Made by a program: the position numbers and the translations under genes
In this document: piece after piece, positions 28,240 to 36,997 of the stretch
Layout: each line of letters opens with the position of its first letter
Position numbering within the stretch: position 1 is the first letter of the stretch
The notes under the pieces: model-generated
Databases searched by the model: none
Seen by the model: only the letters and a program-made list of their open reading frames with translations
Told to the model about the DNA's origin: nothing
NCBI RefSeq assembly: GCF_001431505.1
Contig: NZ_LDJP01000070.1
Span: forward strand, 1 to 64,000
Direction: 5' to 3'
Length of the DNA stretch: 64,000 nucleotides
From: Stenotrophomonas daejeonensis
GTDB lineage: Bacteria > Pseudomonadota > Gammaproteobacteria > Xanthomonadales > Xanthomonadaceae

Positions 28240-30339
28240 ATGACCCTTTCCAAGCTCGCCCCGCTGTCCCTGACCGTCGCCATCGCCGCCTCGCTGGCGG
28301 CCTGCGGCAAGACCGAGGCGCCCGTGGCGGCCGTGGCGGCCGACACCGCCAAGCCGGCGTTCGACATGGCGCAGATCAAGACACCGTCGGTGGCGTTCAA
28401 CGTCGCCGACCTGGACCCGACGGCTTCGGCCTGCGCCGACCTCAACGGTTTCGTCAACGGCACGTGGCTCAAGGCCAACCCGGTGCCGGGCGACCAGACC
28501 ACCTGGGGCAGCTTCGAGATCCTGCGCGAGCGCTCGCTGGAAGTGCAGCACGCGCTGGTCGAGCAGGCCGCCACGGCCGACGCCAAGGCCGGCACGGTGG
28601 AAGCGCAGATCGGCGACATCTGGAAGACCGGTTCGGACGAGGCCGCGATCGAGGCCGCCGGCATCGCCCCGCTGCAGCCGGAACTGGAGAAGATCGCCGC
28701 GCTGGGCGACAGCGCCGCCATCGCCGGTTACCTGCGCGATGCCTACGCGCAGGGGCAGGGCTTCCTGTTCTCGCTGTATGCCAGCCCGGACTTCAAGGAT
28801 TCGGGCAACGTCATCGCCTACGTCGGCCAGGGCGGGCTGGGCCTGCCGGAGAAGGGCTATTACTTCGACGAATCGCAGGCGAATATCCGCGACGCCTACG
28901 TGGCCTACATCGAGCAGTTGCTGGCCCTGTCCGGCGTCGACGCCGCGCAGGCGAAGGAGCAGGCCAGGGCGGTGATGGACTTCGAAACCCGCCTGGCCAA
29001 GGCCTCGCTGTCGCGCATCGAGCTGCGCGACCCGGCCAAGCGCTACAACCCGGTCAGCGCGCTCGACGCCGACAAGCTCACCCCGAACTTCAGCTGGACC
29101 GCGCTGTTCGACACCCTGAAGGTGCCGGCCAAGGACAAGTTCTCGCTGGCGCAGCCGGGCTTCTTCGGCGAGCTGGACAAGATGCTGGCCGACGTGCCGG
29201 CCGCCACCTGGCAGGCCTACCTGCGCTTCCACACGGTGGACAACGCCGCGCCGTATTTGAGCAAGGGCTTCGAGCAGGCCAACTTCGACTTCTACAGCAA
29301 GACCCTGCGCGGCCAGCAGGAAATGCAGCCGCGCTGGAAGCGGGTGCTGGAGTCGGTGAACGGCGCGATGGGCGAGGCGCTGGGCCAGCTGTACGTGGAA
29401 GCGGTGTTCCCGGCCGAATCCAAGGTCGAGATGCAACACCTGGTGGAGAACCTTTCCGCGGCGTTGAAGACGCGGCTGGAGAACCTGCCGTGGATGGGCG
29501 AGGAGACGAAGAAGAAGGCGCTGGAGAAGTGGGCCAGCTTCACCCCGAAGATCGGCTACCCGGACAAGTGGCGCGACTGGTCGGGACTGACCACCAGCGG
29601 CGACAGCTACCTGGGCAACATGCGCGCCGCGCGTGCATTCAACTACCGCTACATGCTCGACAAGATCGGCAAGCCGGTGGACAGGACCGAGTGGGGCATG
29701 ACCCCGCAGACGGTGAATGCCTACTACAACGCGACCAAGAACGAGATCGTGTTCCCGGCCGCGATCCTGCAACCTCCGTTCTTCGACGCCAAGGCCGATC
29801 CGGCGCTGAACTACGGCGGCATCGGTGCGGTGATCGGCCACGAGATGATGCACGGCTACGACGACTCGGGCAGCCAGTTCGCCGCCAACGGCAACTTCGA
29901 CAACTGGTGGACCGACGCCGACCGCAGCGCCTTCAACAGCCGCACCGACAAGCTGGTGGCGCAGTTCGACGGCTACGAGTCGCTGCCGGGCGTCAACGTG
30001 AAGGGCAAGCTGACGCTGGGCGAGAACATCGGCGACCTCGGCGGCCTGACCGTGGCCTTTGATGCATTGCAGATGGCGCTGAAGGAGGACCCGTCGAAGA
30101 ACGTGGCCATCGACGGCTACAGCCAGGACCAGCGCTTCTTCATGAACTGGGCCACGGTGTGGCGCCGCAACTTCACCGAGGGCGAGCTGCGCGTGCGCCT
30201 GAACACCGACCCGCACGCCCCGGCCAACTTCCGCGCCAACGGCGCGCCGTCGAACATGCCCGCGTTCGCCGCCGCGTTCGAGTGCAAGGCCGGCGATGCG
30301 ATGGTGCGCGGCGACGACACGCGCGTGGTGATCTGGTGA
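28240..30339 (+). CDS. M13-family zinc metallopeptidase lipoprotein (PepO/neprilysin-like)
   Basis: 699 residues. The signal sequence ends in lipobox LAAC, so Cys22 should be lipidated; Gly follows it, which favours outer-membrane sorting. The catalytic domain has zinc motif VIGHEMMHGYDDSG (His534, Glu535, His538) with the third ligand Glu595 in LGENIGDLGGL. NAYYNATKNEIVFPAAILQPPFF binds substrate backbone as in neprilysin (N-A-Y). The C-terminus ends ...TRVVIW, as is usual for the family. It probably degrades oligopeptides in the periplasm. GGAGA precedes the ATG. It is a single gene with a terminator; bacterial M13 enzymes are widespread in Xanthomonadaceae, often in several copies. Confidence 0.94.
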   Translation: MTLSKLAPLSLTVAIAASLAACGKTEAPVAAVAADTAKPAFDMAQIKTPSVAFNVADLDPTASACADLNGFVNGTWLKANPVPGDQTTWGSFEILRERSLEVQHALVEQAATADAKAGTVEAQIGDIWKTGSDEAAIEAAGIAPLQPELEKIAALGDSAAIAGYLRDAYAQGQGFLFSLYASPDFKDSGNVIAYVGQGGLGLPEKGYYFDESQANIRDAYVAYIEQLLALSGVDAAQAKEQARAVMDFETRLAKASLSRIELRDPAKRYNPVSALDADKLTPNFSWTALFDTLKVPAKDKFSLAQPGFFGELDKMLADVPAATWQAYLRFHTVDNAAPYLSKGFEQANFDFYSKTLRGQQEMQPRWKRVLESVNGAMGEALGQLYVEAVFPAESKVEMQHLVENLSAALKTRLENLPWMGEETKKKALEKWASFTPKIGYPDKWRDWSGLTTSGDSYLGNMRAARAFNYRYMLDKIGKPVDRTEWGMTPQTVNAYYNATKNEIVFPAAILQPPFFDAKADPALNYGGIGAVIGHEMMHGYDDSGSQFAANGNFDNWWTDADRSAFNSRTDKLVAQFDGYESLPGVNVKGKLTLGENIGDLGGLTVAFDALQMALKEDPSKNVAIDGYSQDQRFFMNWATVWRRNFTEGELRVRLNTDPHAPANFRANGAPSNMPAFAAAFECKAGDAMVRGDDTRVVIW

Positions 30340-30365
30340 TCGCCATCGTGTGAGTTGTAAACAGG

Positions 30366-30398
30366 AAGGCCCGGCAATGCCGGGCCTTTCACGTTTTG
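30366..30398 (+). terminator. rho-independent terminator of the M13 peptidase gene
   Basis: AAGGCCCGGC / GCCGGGCCTT stem with an AAT loop, followed by TCACGTTTT. Confidence 0.85.
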
Positions 30399-30471
30399 GG
30401 TGGTGTGCTGGTTGGTGGTTTTGCAGGCATGGCGCATGGAAGCAGTTCAGCACGAAGCTTCGATTTCGAAG

Positions 30472-30594
30472 CCCCTCTCCCTTCGGGAGAGGGGTTGGGG
30501 TGAGGGGCGAACGAAGTCCGGATGGTTCGACCATCACTGATTCCGTTCGCCCCTCATCCGCCCTTCGGGCACCTTCTCCCGAGGGGAGAAGGGG
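30472..30594. repeat. two facing CCCCTCTCCC-type repeats
   Basis: The left copy reads CCCCTCTCCCTTCGGGAGAG then GGGTTGGGGTGAGGGGCGAACG. The right copy reads CGTTCGCCCCTCATCCGCCC and ends CTTCTCCCGAGGGGAGAAGG. The inner arms GAGGGGCGAACG / CGTTCGCCCCTC pair around about 40 bp. It lies between the convergent M13 and mfd genes and probably forms a large cruciform or attenuates both transcripts. Confidence 0.8.
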
Positions 30595-30596
30595 AA

Positions 30597-33500
30597 TCAA
30601 CTGCCGCCCGGCCGCAAGGTCAACAACATCGCCCGCGCGGCGTTGAAGCGGTCCTCGGGCAACGGCAGCGGGTGCTTGATGCGCAGCTTGTCCGGGCCGT
30701 CCATCTGGTAAAGCTTCGGCTGCTTCTGGATCAGCTGGATCACCGCCATCGGGTCGATGTCCGGCTTGCTTTCGAACACGATGCGGCCGCCGTTCTCGCC
30801 CAGCTCCAGCTTGCGGATGCCCAGCGCGTTGGCCTGCAGCTTCAGCTCGGCGATGGCGAACAGGTATTTGGTCGCATCCGGCAGCAGGCCGAAGCGGTCG
30901 ATCATCTCCACCTGCAGCTCGCGCAGGGCCTCGCCATCGCGCGCGCTGGAAATGCGCTTGTACAGCGTCAGCCGCGTGTGCACGTCGGGCAGGTAGTCCT
31001 CGGGGATCAGCGACGGCACGTGCAGCTGGATTTCGGCGCCGCGTGCTTCCTCGCCGGCGTCCACGTCCGGCAGCTTGCCGGCCTTGATCGAGCGCACCGC
31101 GCGTTCCAGCAGCTCGGTGTAGAGGCTGAAGCCGACCTCGGCCATCTGCCCGCTCTGGTCCTCGCCGAGCAGTTCGCCGGCGCCGCGGATTTCCAGATCG
31201 TGCGTGGCCAGGGTGAAGCCGGCGCCGAGTTCGTCCATCGAGGCGATGGCGTCCAATCGCTTCTGCGCGTCGGGGGTGATCGCACGCTTGTCCGGCACCA
31301 GCAGGTAGGCGTAGGCGCGGTGGTGCGAGCGGCCGACGCGGCCGCGCAGCTGGTGCAGCTGGGCCAGACCGAAGCGATCGGCGCGGTTGATGACGATGGT
31401 GTTGGCGTTGGGGATGTCGATGCCCGATTCGATGATGGTGCTGGCCAGCAGCACGTTGAAGCGCTGCTTCTGGAAATCCAGCATCACCTTTTCCAGCTCG
31501 CGCTCGGGCATCTGCCCGTGGGCCATGCCGATGCGCGCCTCGGGCACCAGCTCGGACAACTCGCGCTGCATGCGGCCCATGCTTTCCACGTCGTTGTGCA
31601 GGAAATACAGCTGGCCGCCGCGCGACAGCTCGCGCTGGAACGCCTCGCGCAACTGCGCGTTGTCCCACTGGGTGACGAAGGTCTGCACCGCCAGGCGGTT
31701 CGGCGGCGGGGTTGCAATGATCGACAGGTCGCGCAGCCCGGCCATCGCCATGTTCAGCGTGCGCGGGATCGGCGTGGCGGTGAGCGTGAGCAGGTGCACG
31801 TTGGCGCGCATCGCCTTCAGCGCTTCCTTCTGGCGTACGCCGAAACGCTGTTCTTCATCGACGATGACCAGCCCGAGGTCCTTGAACTTCACGTCCGGCT
31901 GCAACAGCCGGTGGGTGCCGACGATCACGTCGATGGTACCCTCGGCGACCTTGTCCAGTTCGGCCTTGATCTCCTTGGCGGACTTGAAGCGCGACAGCAC
32001 CTCCACCTTCAACGGGTAATCGGCGAAGCGGTCGCGGAAGTTGCGGTAGTGCTGCTCGGCCAGCAGCGTGGTCGGCACCAGCACCGCCACCTGCTTGCCA
32101 CCGCTGGCGGCGGCGAAGGCGGCGCGCACGGCCACCTCGGTCTTGCCGAAGCCGACGTCGCCGCAGACCACGCGGTCCATCGGCTGGCTGGATTGCAGGT
32201 CGCGCAGGGTGGCTTCGATCGCGGCCAGCTGGTCCGGCGTTTCCTCGAACGGGAAACCGGCCGCGAACGGTTCGTACATGGCGCGGTCGATGTCCAGCGC
32301 CAGCCCGGCGCGGGCCTGCCGCCGCGCCTGGATTTCCAGCAGCTCGGCGGCGACGTCGCGCACCTTCTCGGCGGCCTTGCGCTTGGCCCTGGCCCACTGC
32401 TCGCCGCCCAGCGAATGCAGCGGCGCGGTTTCCGGCGAGGCGCCGGAGTAGCGGCTGATCAGGTGCAGCTGCGCGACCGGCACGTACAGGCGGTCGCCCT
32501 TGGCGTATTCGATCTCGAGGAACTCGCCGGGCATGCCGCCCACGTCCATCGCGATCAAGCCGCGGTAGCGGCCGACGCCGTGGTCCTCGTGGACGATGGG
32601 CGAACCTTCGCTCAGCTCGCCGAGGTCGCGGATGATCGCTTCCGGCTCGCGTCCCGCACGGCGTGTCCTGCGCGGCTGGCCGGCACGCTCGGGGAACAGC
32701 TGGCGCTCGGTGAGCACCGCCAGCGGAGGTTCGGCCAGCGCGAAGCCGTCGTCGAGCGGGGCGACGGTGATGGCGAACTTCGGCGCATCGTCGGCGAGGA
32801 AGGCGGGCAGGCTGGCGACCACCGGCGGGCGCAGTTCGGCGGCCTGCAATACCTCCAGCAGGGCTTCGCGGCGGCCCGGCGAATCGGCGGCGACCAGCAC
32901 CCGGCCGGGGTAGTGGTCGAGGAAGGATTTCAGCGCCTGCCCGGCCGGGGCGTCCTTGGCGGCCACCGGCAACGGCGGCAGCGGCTGGTCGCCCAGCGCC
33001 TGCGCCTCGGCGATGCGCGGGTGGTCGGCCGGCCAAACTTCCACGCGCGGCTGCTTGTTGAACTGCTCGCGCAGGCTGTCCGGCGACTGGTAGATCTCGT
33101 CCGGCGGCAGCAGCGGCCGCTCGATGTCGTGGCGGCGCTGCTCGTAGCGGCCGCAGGTCTGCTCCCAGAACGCATCGGCGGCGTCGCCGACGCCGGGGGC
33201 CACTACCGTCAGGAAGCCTTCGGGCAGGTAGTCGAACAGCGTCGCGGTGCCTTGATGCGAGTCCCTCGCAGAAGCCCGCACATCCTTGTGCGGGGATTCA
33301 AAAAACAGCGGCAGGAAATACTCGATGCCCGAAGGCAGCACGCCGGCCTTCAGGTCCTGGTAGAGCGGGCTGCGCCGGGTATCGACGTCGAAGCGCTCGC
33401 GCAGCGTGGCCAGCACCTTCGACAGGCTGGCCTCGTCCATCGGCACTTCGCGGCCGGGCAGCATCTTCACCGCCTCGACCCTGTCCAGCGAACGCTGCGA

Positions 33501-34121
33501 TTCGGGGTCGAATGCGCGGATCGAGTCGATGTCCTCGTCCAGCAGCTCGATGCGCAGCGGCGCGTCCGCGCCCATCGGGTAGACGTCGAGCAGGCCGCCG
33601 CGCACGGCGAAGTCGCCCGGGTCCATCACCTGCGGCACGTTGCGGTAGCCGGCGCTTTCCAGCCGGCGTTTCTCCGCGTCCATGTCCAGCCGCTGGCCGA
33701 CCTTCAGGTCGAAGCTGCCGCCGACGATGTAGCTCAATGGTGCGAGGCGTTGCAGCAGGGTCTGCACCGGCACCACCACGATGCCGCGCGCCAGCGAGGG
33801 CAGGCGGTGCAGCGCGCTCAGGCGCTGGCTGATGATGTCCGGGTGCGGGCTGAACTGGTCGTAGGGCAGGGTTTCCCAGTCGGGGAACGGCACTACCGGC
33901 AGCGCGGCGGCATCAAGGCCGAGCAGGGTCTGCAGGTCGGCGACGGCCTGGTGCGCGCCGTGGTTGTCGCGCGTGACCAGCAGCAGCGGCTTGCCGTGCG
34001 CCTGCGCGGCGCGGGCCACGTGCCAGGCCAGTGCGCTGGTCGAAGCGGGGGCGCGCCACCAGGCGCGGAGCTGGCCCGCACGGGGCAGCGGCGGAACGGG
34101 GTAGGGGACGTGATGCGGCAT
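30597..34121 (-). CDS. mfd: transcription-repair coupling factor Mfd
   Basis: A 1174-residue ATP-dependent translocase that removes RNA polymerase stalled at lesions and recruits UvrA. N-terminal UvrB-like modules (VVPFPDWETLPYDQFSPHPD) are followed by the CarD-like RNA-polymerase-interaction domain (IVHEDHGVGRYRGL). Then come the RecG-like motors: Walker A GDVGFGKTEVAVRA, Walker B VIVDEEQRFGV, motif III TLTATPIPRTL and motif VI QLRGRVGRS. The C-terminal D7 autoinhibition domain ends ...AARAMLLTLRPGGS. Length is typical. The start is ATG at 34121 (MPHHVPYPVPPLP); 20 more open codons upstream are not Mfd-like. A -10-like TAAAAT lies only a few bases before the ATG, so the message may be almost leaderless. 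Confidence 0.97.
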   Translation of the reverse strand: MPHHVPYPVPPLPRAGQLRAWWRAPASTSALAWHVARAAQAHGKPLLLVTRDNHGAHQAVADLQTLLGLDAAALPVVPFPDWETLPYDQFSPHPDIISQRLSALHRLPSLARGIVVVPVQTLLQRLAPLSYIVGGSFDLKVGQRLDMDAEKRRLESAGYRNVPQVMDPGDFAVRGGLLDVYPMGADAPLRIELLDEDIDSIRAFDPESQRSLDRVEAVKMLPGREVPMDEASLSKVLATLRERFDVDTRRSPLYQDLKAGVLPSGIEYFLPLFFESPHKDVRASARDSHQGTATLFDYLPEGFLTVVAPGVGDAADAFWEQTCGRYEQRRHDIERPLLPPDEIYQSPDSLREQFNKQPRVEVWPADHPRIAEAQALGDQPLPPLPVAAKDAPAGQALKSFLDHYPGRVLVAADSPGRREALLEVLQAAELRPPVVASLPAFLADDAPKFAITVAPLDDGFALAEPPLAVLTERQLFPERAGQPRRTRRAGREPEAIIRDLGELSEGSPIVHEDHGVGRYRGLIAMDVGGMPGEFLEIEYAKGDRLYVPVAQLHLISRYSGASPETAPLHSLGGEQWARAKRKAAEKVRDVAAELLEIQARRQARAGLALDIDRAMYEPFAAGFPFEETPDQLAAIEATLRDLQSSQPMDRVVCGDVGFGKTEVAVRAAFAAASGGKQVAVLVPTTLLAEQHYRNFRDRFADYPLKVEVLSRFKSAKEIKAELDKVAEGTIDVIVGTHRLLQPDVKFKDLGLVIVDEEQRFGVRQKEALKAMRANVHLLTLTATPIPRTLNMAMAGLRDLSIIATPPPNRLAVQTFVTQWDNAQLREAFQRELSRGGQLYFLHNDVESMGRMQRELSELVPEARIGMAHGQMPERELEKVMLDFQKQRFNVLLASTIIESGIDIPNANTIVINRADRFGLAQLHQLRGRVGRSHHRAYAYLLVPDKRAITPDAQKRLDAIASMDELGAGFTLATHDLEIRGAGELLGEDQSGQMAEVGFSLYTELLERAVRSIKAGKLPDVDAGEEARGAEIQLHVPSLIPEDYLPDVHTRLTLYKRISSARDGEALRELQVEMIDRFGLLPDATKYLFAIAELKLQANALGIRKLELGENGGRIVFESKPDIDPMAVIQLIQKQPKLYQMDGPDKLRIKHPLPLPEDRFNAARAMLLTLRPGGS

Positions 34122-34131
34122 GAGGCCGCCG

Positions 34132-34137
34132 ATTTTA
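34132..34137 (-). promoter_or_regulatory. candidate -10 element for mfd
   Basis: TAAAAT on the minus strand in the context GCGGTAAAATCGGCGG, ending 10 bp before the mfd ATG. If used, the leader would be only about 3-5 bases. Confidence 0.3.
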
Positions 34138-34180
34138 CCGCAGCGCCGGCCTTGGGCCGGCACCCCGCGATCCGGCGTCA

Positions 34181-34256
34181 CCGTAGGTCGGGGCTACGCC
34201 CCCGACGCTTGATGTCCGGATACCCCGAGCGTCGGGGGCGTAGCCCCGACCTACGG
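34181..34256. repeat. SMAG/GTAG palindromic repeat
   Basis: CCGTAGGTCGGGGCTACGCC pairs with its complement ending GACCTACGG. It lies upstream of mfd and downstream of the GNAT gene. Confidence 0.88.
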
Positions 34257-34291
34257 CAATGATCGGCAATGGGTCATGTCCCCGGCCGCCA

Positions 34292-34837
34292 TCAGCTACC
34301 CAGTTCCAGCACCATCCGCACCAGCCCCGGCGTGCCGGCCGGGTGCGGCACCTGCCGGAAGCCCAGCGACGCGGCCAGTTGCAGCATCGGCTCGTTGTCC
34401 TGCGCGATATCGCCGTACATGCGGTCCAGGTACTTGCCGCGCGCCCACTTCACCAGCTTGCGCATCAGCTGCCGGCCCAAGCCCTGGCCGACCAGGAAAC
34501 GGCTGACCAGGATGGCGTATTCGGCATCGCGGGTGCCGGGGATGATCGAGGCGCGCGCCACCGCGCCGACCACGGCCTCGCCCGGCGGCAGCGGTTCGGC
34601 GACGACCAGCGCGATTTCGGTTTTCGGGTTCGGGTGGGTCAGGCGCTGGGCGGTCTCGTCCGACAACACGTCCACCGCCTGCAGGAAGCGGTCACGGACT
34701 TCTTCCGGCCCGAACAGCGCGAAGGCGCCTTGCAGCGGCGCGCCGTCTTCGGGGCGGATGGGGCGGATCAGCAGTTCCCGGCCACTGGGAGCCTTGAAGT
34801 TTTCATGCCACGGGGGCATGCGGTTGCGGGTAGCCAT
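34292..34837 (-). CDS. GNAT-family N-acetyltransferase
   Basis: 181 residues, one GNAT domain. LIRPIRPEDGAPLQGAFALFGPEEVRDRFLQAVDVLS resembles the start of the acetyltransferase domain found at the C-terminus of protein lysine acetyltransferase PatZ/Pka. The acetyl-CoA pyrophosphate loop is VGQGLGRQLMRKLVKWA (Q-x-x-G-x-G form), followed by YGDIAQDNEPMLQLAASLGF. A GGAGG lies just upstream of the ATG. It lies 93 bp downstream of rlmJ in the same orientation and may share its transcript. Substrate unknown; a protein-lysine or small-molecule acetyltransferase are both possible. Confidence 0.85.
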   Translation of the reverse strand: MATRNRMPPWHENFKAPSGRELLIRPIRPEDGAPLQGAFALFGPEEVRDRFLQAVDVLSDETAQRLTHPNPKTEIALVVAEPLPPGEAVVGAVARASIIPGTRDAEYAILVSRFLVGQGLGRQLMRKLVKWARGKYLDRMYGDIAQDNEPMLQLAASLGFRQVPHPAGTPGLVRMVLELGS

Positions 34838-34930
34838 GCTGTGGTTCCTCCGGAGTCCACCGATTCTTGCATCTGTGGTGCGAAATTCCGTGAACGTGGT
34901 TCAACCGTGGCGGGGGCGCCGGCAGGGGGC

Positions 34931-35788
34931 TCAGTCGCCGGCCTTGAGCCATTCCAGCCGGGTCGAGGCGCCCTTTTCGCCCAGGTGTTGTTTCAGCACC
35001 GGCATGGCCGGCGCCAGTACCCGGTCGAACTGCCACGGTGCGTTCAGCAGCAGCATGCCGCTGCCATTCAGGCGCAGCGGCGAGTCGTCCGGGCGCACCA
35101 GCAGTTCGGCCAGCAGCGCGGACTTGATCGGCAATGCGGCCGCCTTGCGGAAGAAGTGCAGGATGCTGCGGCGCTGCTTGATCGGGAACCATACCGCGCA
35201 GGTGGCCTGCGGCCAGCGCGACAGGGTTTCGGCCAGTGCGGCGAGGATGCGCTGGTATTCGGCGTCCTGCGCCTCGTAGGGCGGGTCGATCAGCACCAGC
35301 CCGCGGCCGATCTTGTCGCCGTTGGCCTTGGGCGGCAGCAGCGAGCGCAGCAGGGCATAGCCATCGCCCGGGTGCACGCCGACGCGGCCATCATGGGCGA
35401 ACAGGGCCTTGAGCGCGGCGGCTTCCTCTTCCTGCAGTTCACAGGCGGCCATGCGGTCCTGCGGGCGCAGCGCCTGCGCGGCCAGCAGGGGCGAGCCGGG
35501 GTAGCAGATCATGCTGCCGACCGGGTTGTCGGCCTGCACCGCCTTGAGGTAGCGCTCGACCACCGGTGGCAGTTGCGGCTGCGCCATCAGCCGCATCACG
35601 CCGTCCTCGATTTCCAGCGTCTTGCGGCTTTCCTCGCTGGCCAGCAGGTAGCGGCCGCGCCCGGCGTGGGTGTCGAGCACGAAGAACGGGGTTTCCTTGC
35701 GCTTGAAGGCGTCGATCAGCGCCAGCAGGACGATGTGCTTGAGCACGTCGGCGTGGTTGCCGGCATGGAAGGCGTGGCGGTAATTCAT
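34931..35788 (-). CDS. rlmJ: 23S rRNA (adenine-2030-N6)-methyltransferase
   Basis: A 285-residue enzyme that methylates A2030 of 23S rRNA with S-adenosylmethionine. MNYRHAFHAGNHADVLKHIVL at the N-terminus is highly characteristic, VLDTHAGRGRY is the cofactor site, and GLVLIDPPYE is the DPPY catalytic motif of N6-adenine methyltransferases. Length matches E. coli RlmJ (280). The start is ATG at 35788; an open frame continues upstream, antisense to creB. The creB gene is divergent with 45 bp between, and a GNAT gene follows downstream. Confidence 0.95.
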   Translation of the reverse strand: MNYRHAFHAGNHADVLKHIVLLALIDAFKRKETPFFVLDTHAGRGRYLLASEESRKTLEIEDGVMRLMAQPQLPPVVERYLKAVQADNPVGSMICYPGSPLLAAQALRPQDRMAACELQEEEAAALKALFAHDGRVGVHPGDGYALLRSLLPPKANGDKIGRGLVLIDPPYEAQDAEYQRILAALAETLSRWPQATCAVWFPIKQRRSILHFFRKAAALPIKSALLAELLVRPDDSPLRLNGSGMLLLNAPWQFDRVLAPAMPVLKQHLGEKGASTRLEWLKAGD

Positions 35789-35833
35789 GCGCGGAGTGTA
35801 CGGGCGCGGCGGCGGGCCGGCTATGCTGGCGGC

Positions 35834-36526
35834 ATGTCCGAACCCGCCGCCCGCGTGCTCGTCGTCGAGGACGAGGCCGCCATCGCCGATACCGTGCTGT
35901 ACGCGCTGCGCAGCGAGGGCTACGCCGCCGAGCATCGCGCGCTGGGGCGGCCGGCGCTGGAACGGTTGCGCGAAGGCGGCGTCGACGTGGTGGTGCTGGA
36001 CGTGGGCCTGCCGGACCTGGGCGGCTTCGAGGTCTGCCGGCAGCTGCGTACCTTCAGCCAGGTGCCGGTGATCTTCCTCACCGCGCGCAACGACGAGTTC
36101 GACCGGGTGCTGGGGCTGGAGCTGGGGGCGGACGACTACGTGGGCAAGCCGTTCTCGCCGCGCGAGCTGGTGGCGCGGGTGCGGGCGCGGCTGCGGCGGC
36201 CGGCGCCGGTGGGCGCGGGCGATGCGGGATGGGTGCGGCAGGGGGCGTTCGCGATCGACCGCGAGGGGCGGCGGGTGCGTTACCGCGATTCGCCGCTGGA
36301 CCTGACGCGCTACGAATATGCCTTGCTGGCGGCGTTGTTGCAGCGGCCGGGGGCGATCCTGAGCCGGGCGCAGTTGATGGAGCGCGGGTGGGACCATGCC
36401 AGCGACAGCGCCGACCGGACCGTGGATACGCACGTCAAGACGTTGCGGGCGAAGTTGCGGGCGGCCGGGGCGGTAGGGGACCCGATCCGGACGCATCGCG
36501 GGTTGGGGTATGCGTTGGATGTCTAG
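35834..36526 (+). CDS. creB: response regulator CreB
   Basis: A 230-residue OmpR-type regulator. The receiver domain (residues ~7-120) has VVEDEAA (acidic pocket), the phosphoacceptor Asp56 in VVVLDVGLPD, and GADDYVGKPFSPREL with the conserved Lys. The DNA-binding winged helix at ~130-228 carries LDLTRYEYALLAALLQRPGAILSRAQLMERGWD and RTVDTHVKTLRAKL, close to E. coli CreB. In Aeromonas and Stenotrophomonas the same pair is called BlrAB and controls cre-tag genes. The start is ATG at 35834. In enterobacteria creB and creC are adjacent; here 471 bp of repeats separate them. A cre-tag-like site lies upstream of creD at 41686. Confidence 0.9.
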   Translation: MSEPAARVLVVEDEAAIADTVLYALRSEGYAAEHRALGRPALERLREGGVDVVVLDVGLPDLGGFEVCRQLRTFSQVPVIFLTARNDEFDRVLGLELGADDYVGKPFSPRELVARVRARLRRPAPVGAGDAGWVRQGAFAIDREGRRVRYRDSPLDLTRYEYALLAALLQRPGAILSRAQLMERGWDHASDSADRTVDTHVKTLRAKLRAAGAVGDPIRTHRGLGYALDV

Positions 36527-36616
36527 GACTCCAGCAATCCTGATGCGCGCGCGCGGGGAGCATTTTAAGCCCCTCTCCCGCCGGGAGAGGGGTTGGGGTG
36601 AGGGGCGATGGAGTCC
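36526..36616. repeat. CCCCTCTCCCGCCGGGAGAGGGG repeat with short flanking inverted arms
   Basis: The core hairpin (36567-36590) and its GGTTGGGGTGAGGGG tail are the family module seen elsewhere in the window. Here it is bracketed by GGACTCCA (36526-36533) and TGGAGTCC (36609-36616), perfect inverted 8-mers. The left arm overlaps the last base of creB. Confidence 0.7.
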
Positions 36617-36804
36617 AGATGCTTGGTCGATAGGTAAAGCGAGAGCTTTCGCTCCCGCTACGCGTGAGCGAGCTACTTTGACCAGCCATTCGGCTGTTGA
36701 AAAAGCGCCTCTTTGCTCGTGCAAAGAAAAGGTAGCCAAAAGAAAGCACGCCCTGCCTCCGCGCCCAACGCGCTACGCGCGTTGGGTCCACTCCGCCGCC
36801 GGGA

Positions 36805-36838
36805 TTTTTCGACACGACATCCCTGTCGTGTCGAAAAA
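36805..36838. terminator. perfect 15-bp hairpin with T5/A5 ends
   Basis: TTTTTCGACACGACA pairs completely with TGTCGTGTCGAAAAA around a TCCC loop. A T tract at one end and an A tract at the other make it a possible bidirectional terminator between creB and creC. Confidence 0.5.
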
Positions 36839-36938
36839 CGACGTGCATCCATGCACGTCGCCCCTTGCGGGGTCTTGTCCGTCGGCTCCGTCGCTGCGGA
36901 AGGGAACCCAGAAAAGCGGAAGCAACGGCAAAATCACG

Positions 36939-36977
<39 letters not shown>

Positions 36978-36997
36978 GCTGGTCATGCGGGGTGGAT

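Noticed and set aside
27463-31668. Very long open frame on the minus strand across the M13 peptidase and mfd end
   Set aside because: It is antisense to a clear M13 peptidase gene, has low-complexity His/Arg/Gln-rich composition, and no family pattern. High GC with third-position bias produces such frames.
30522-34262. Long plus-strand open frame opposite mfd
   Set aside because: It mirrors the mfd coding sequence and has no motif, start signal or ribosome binding site.
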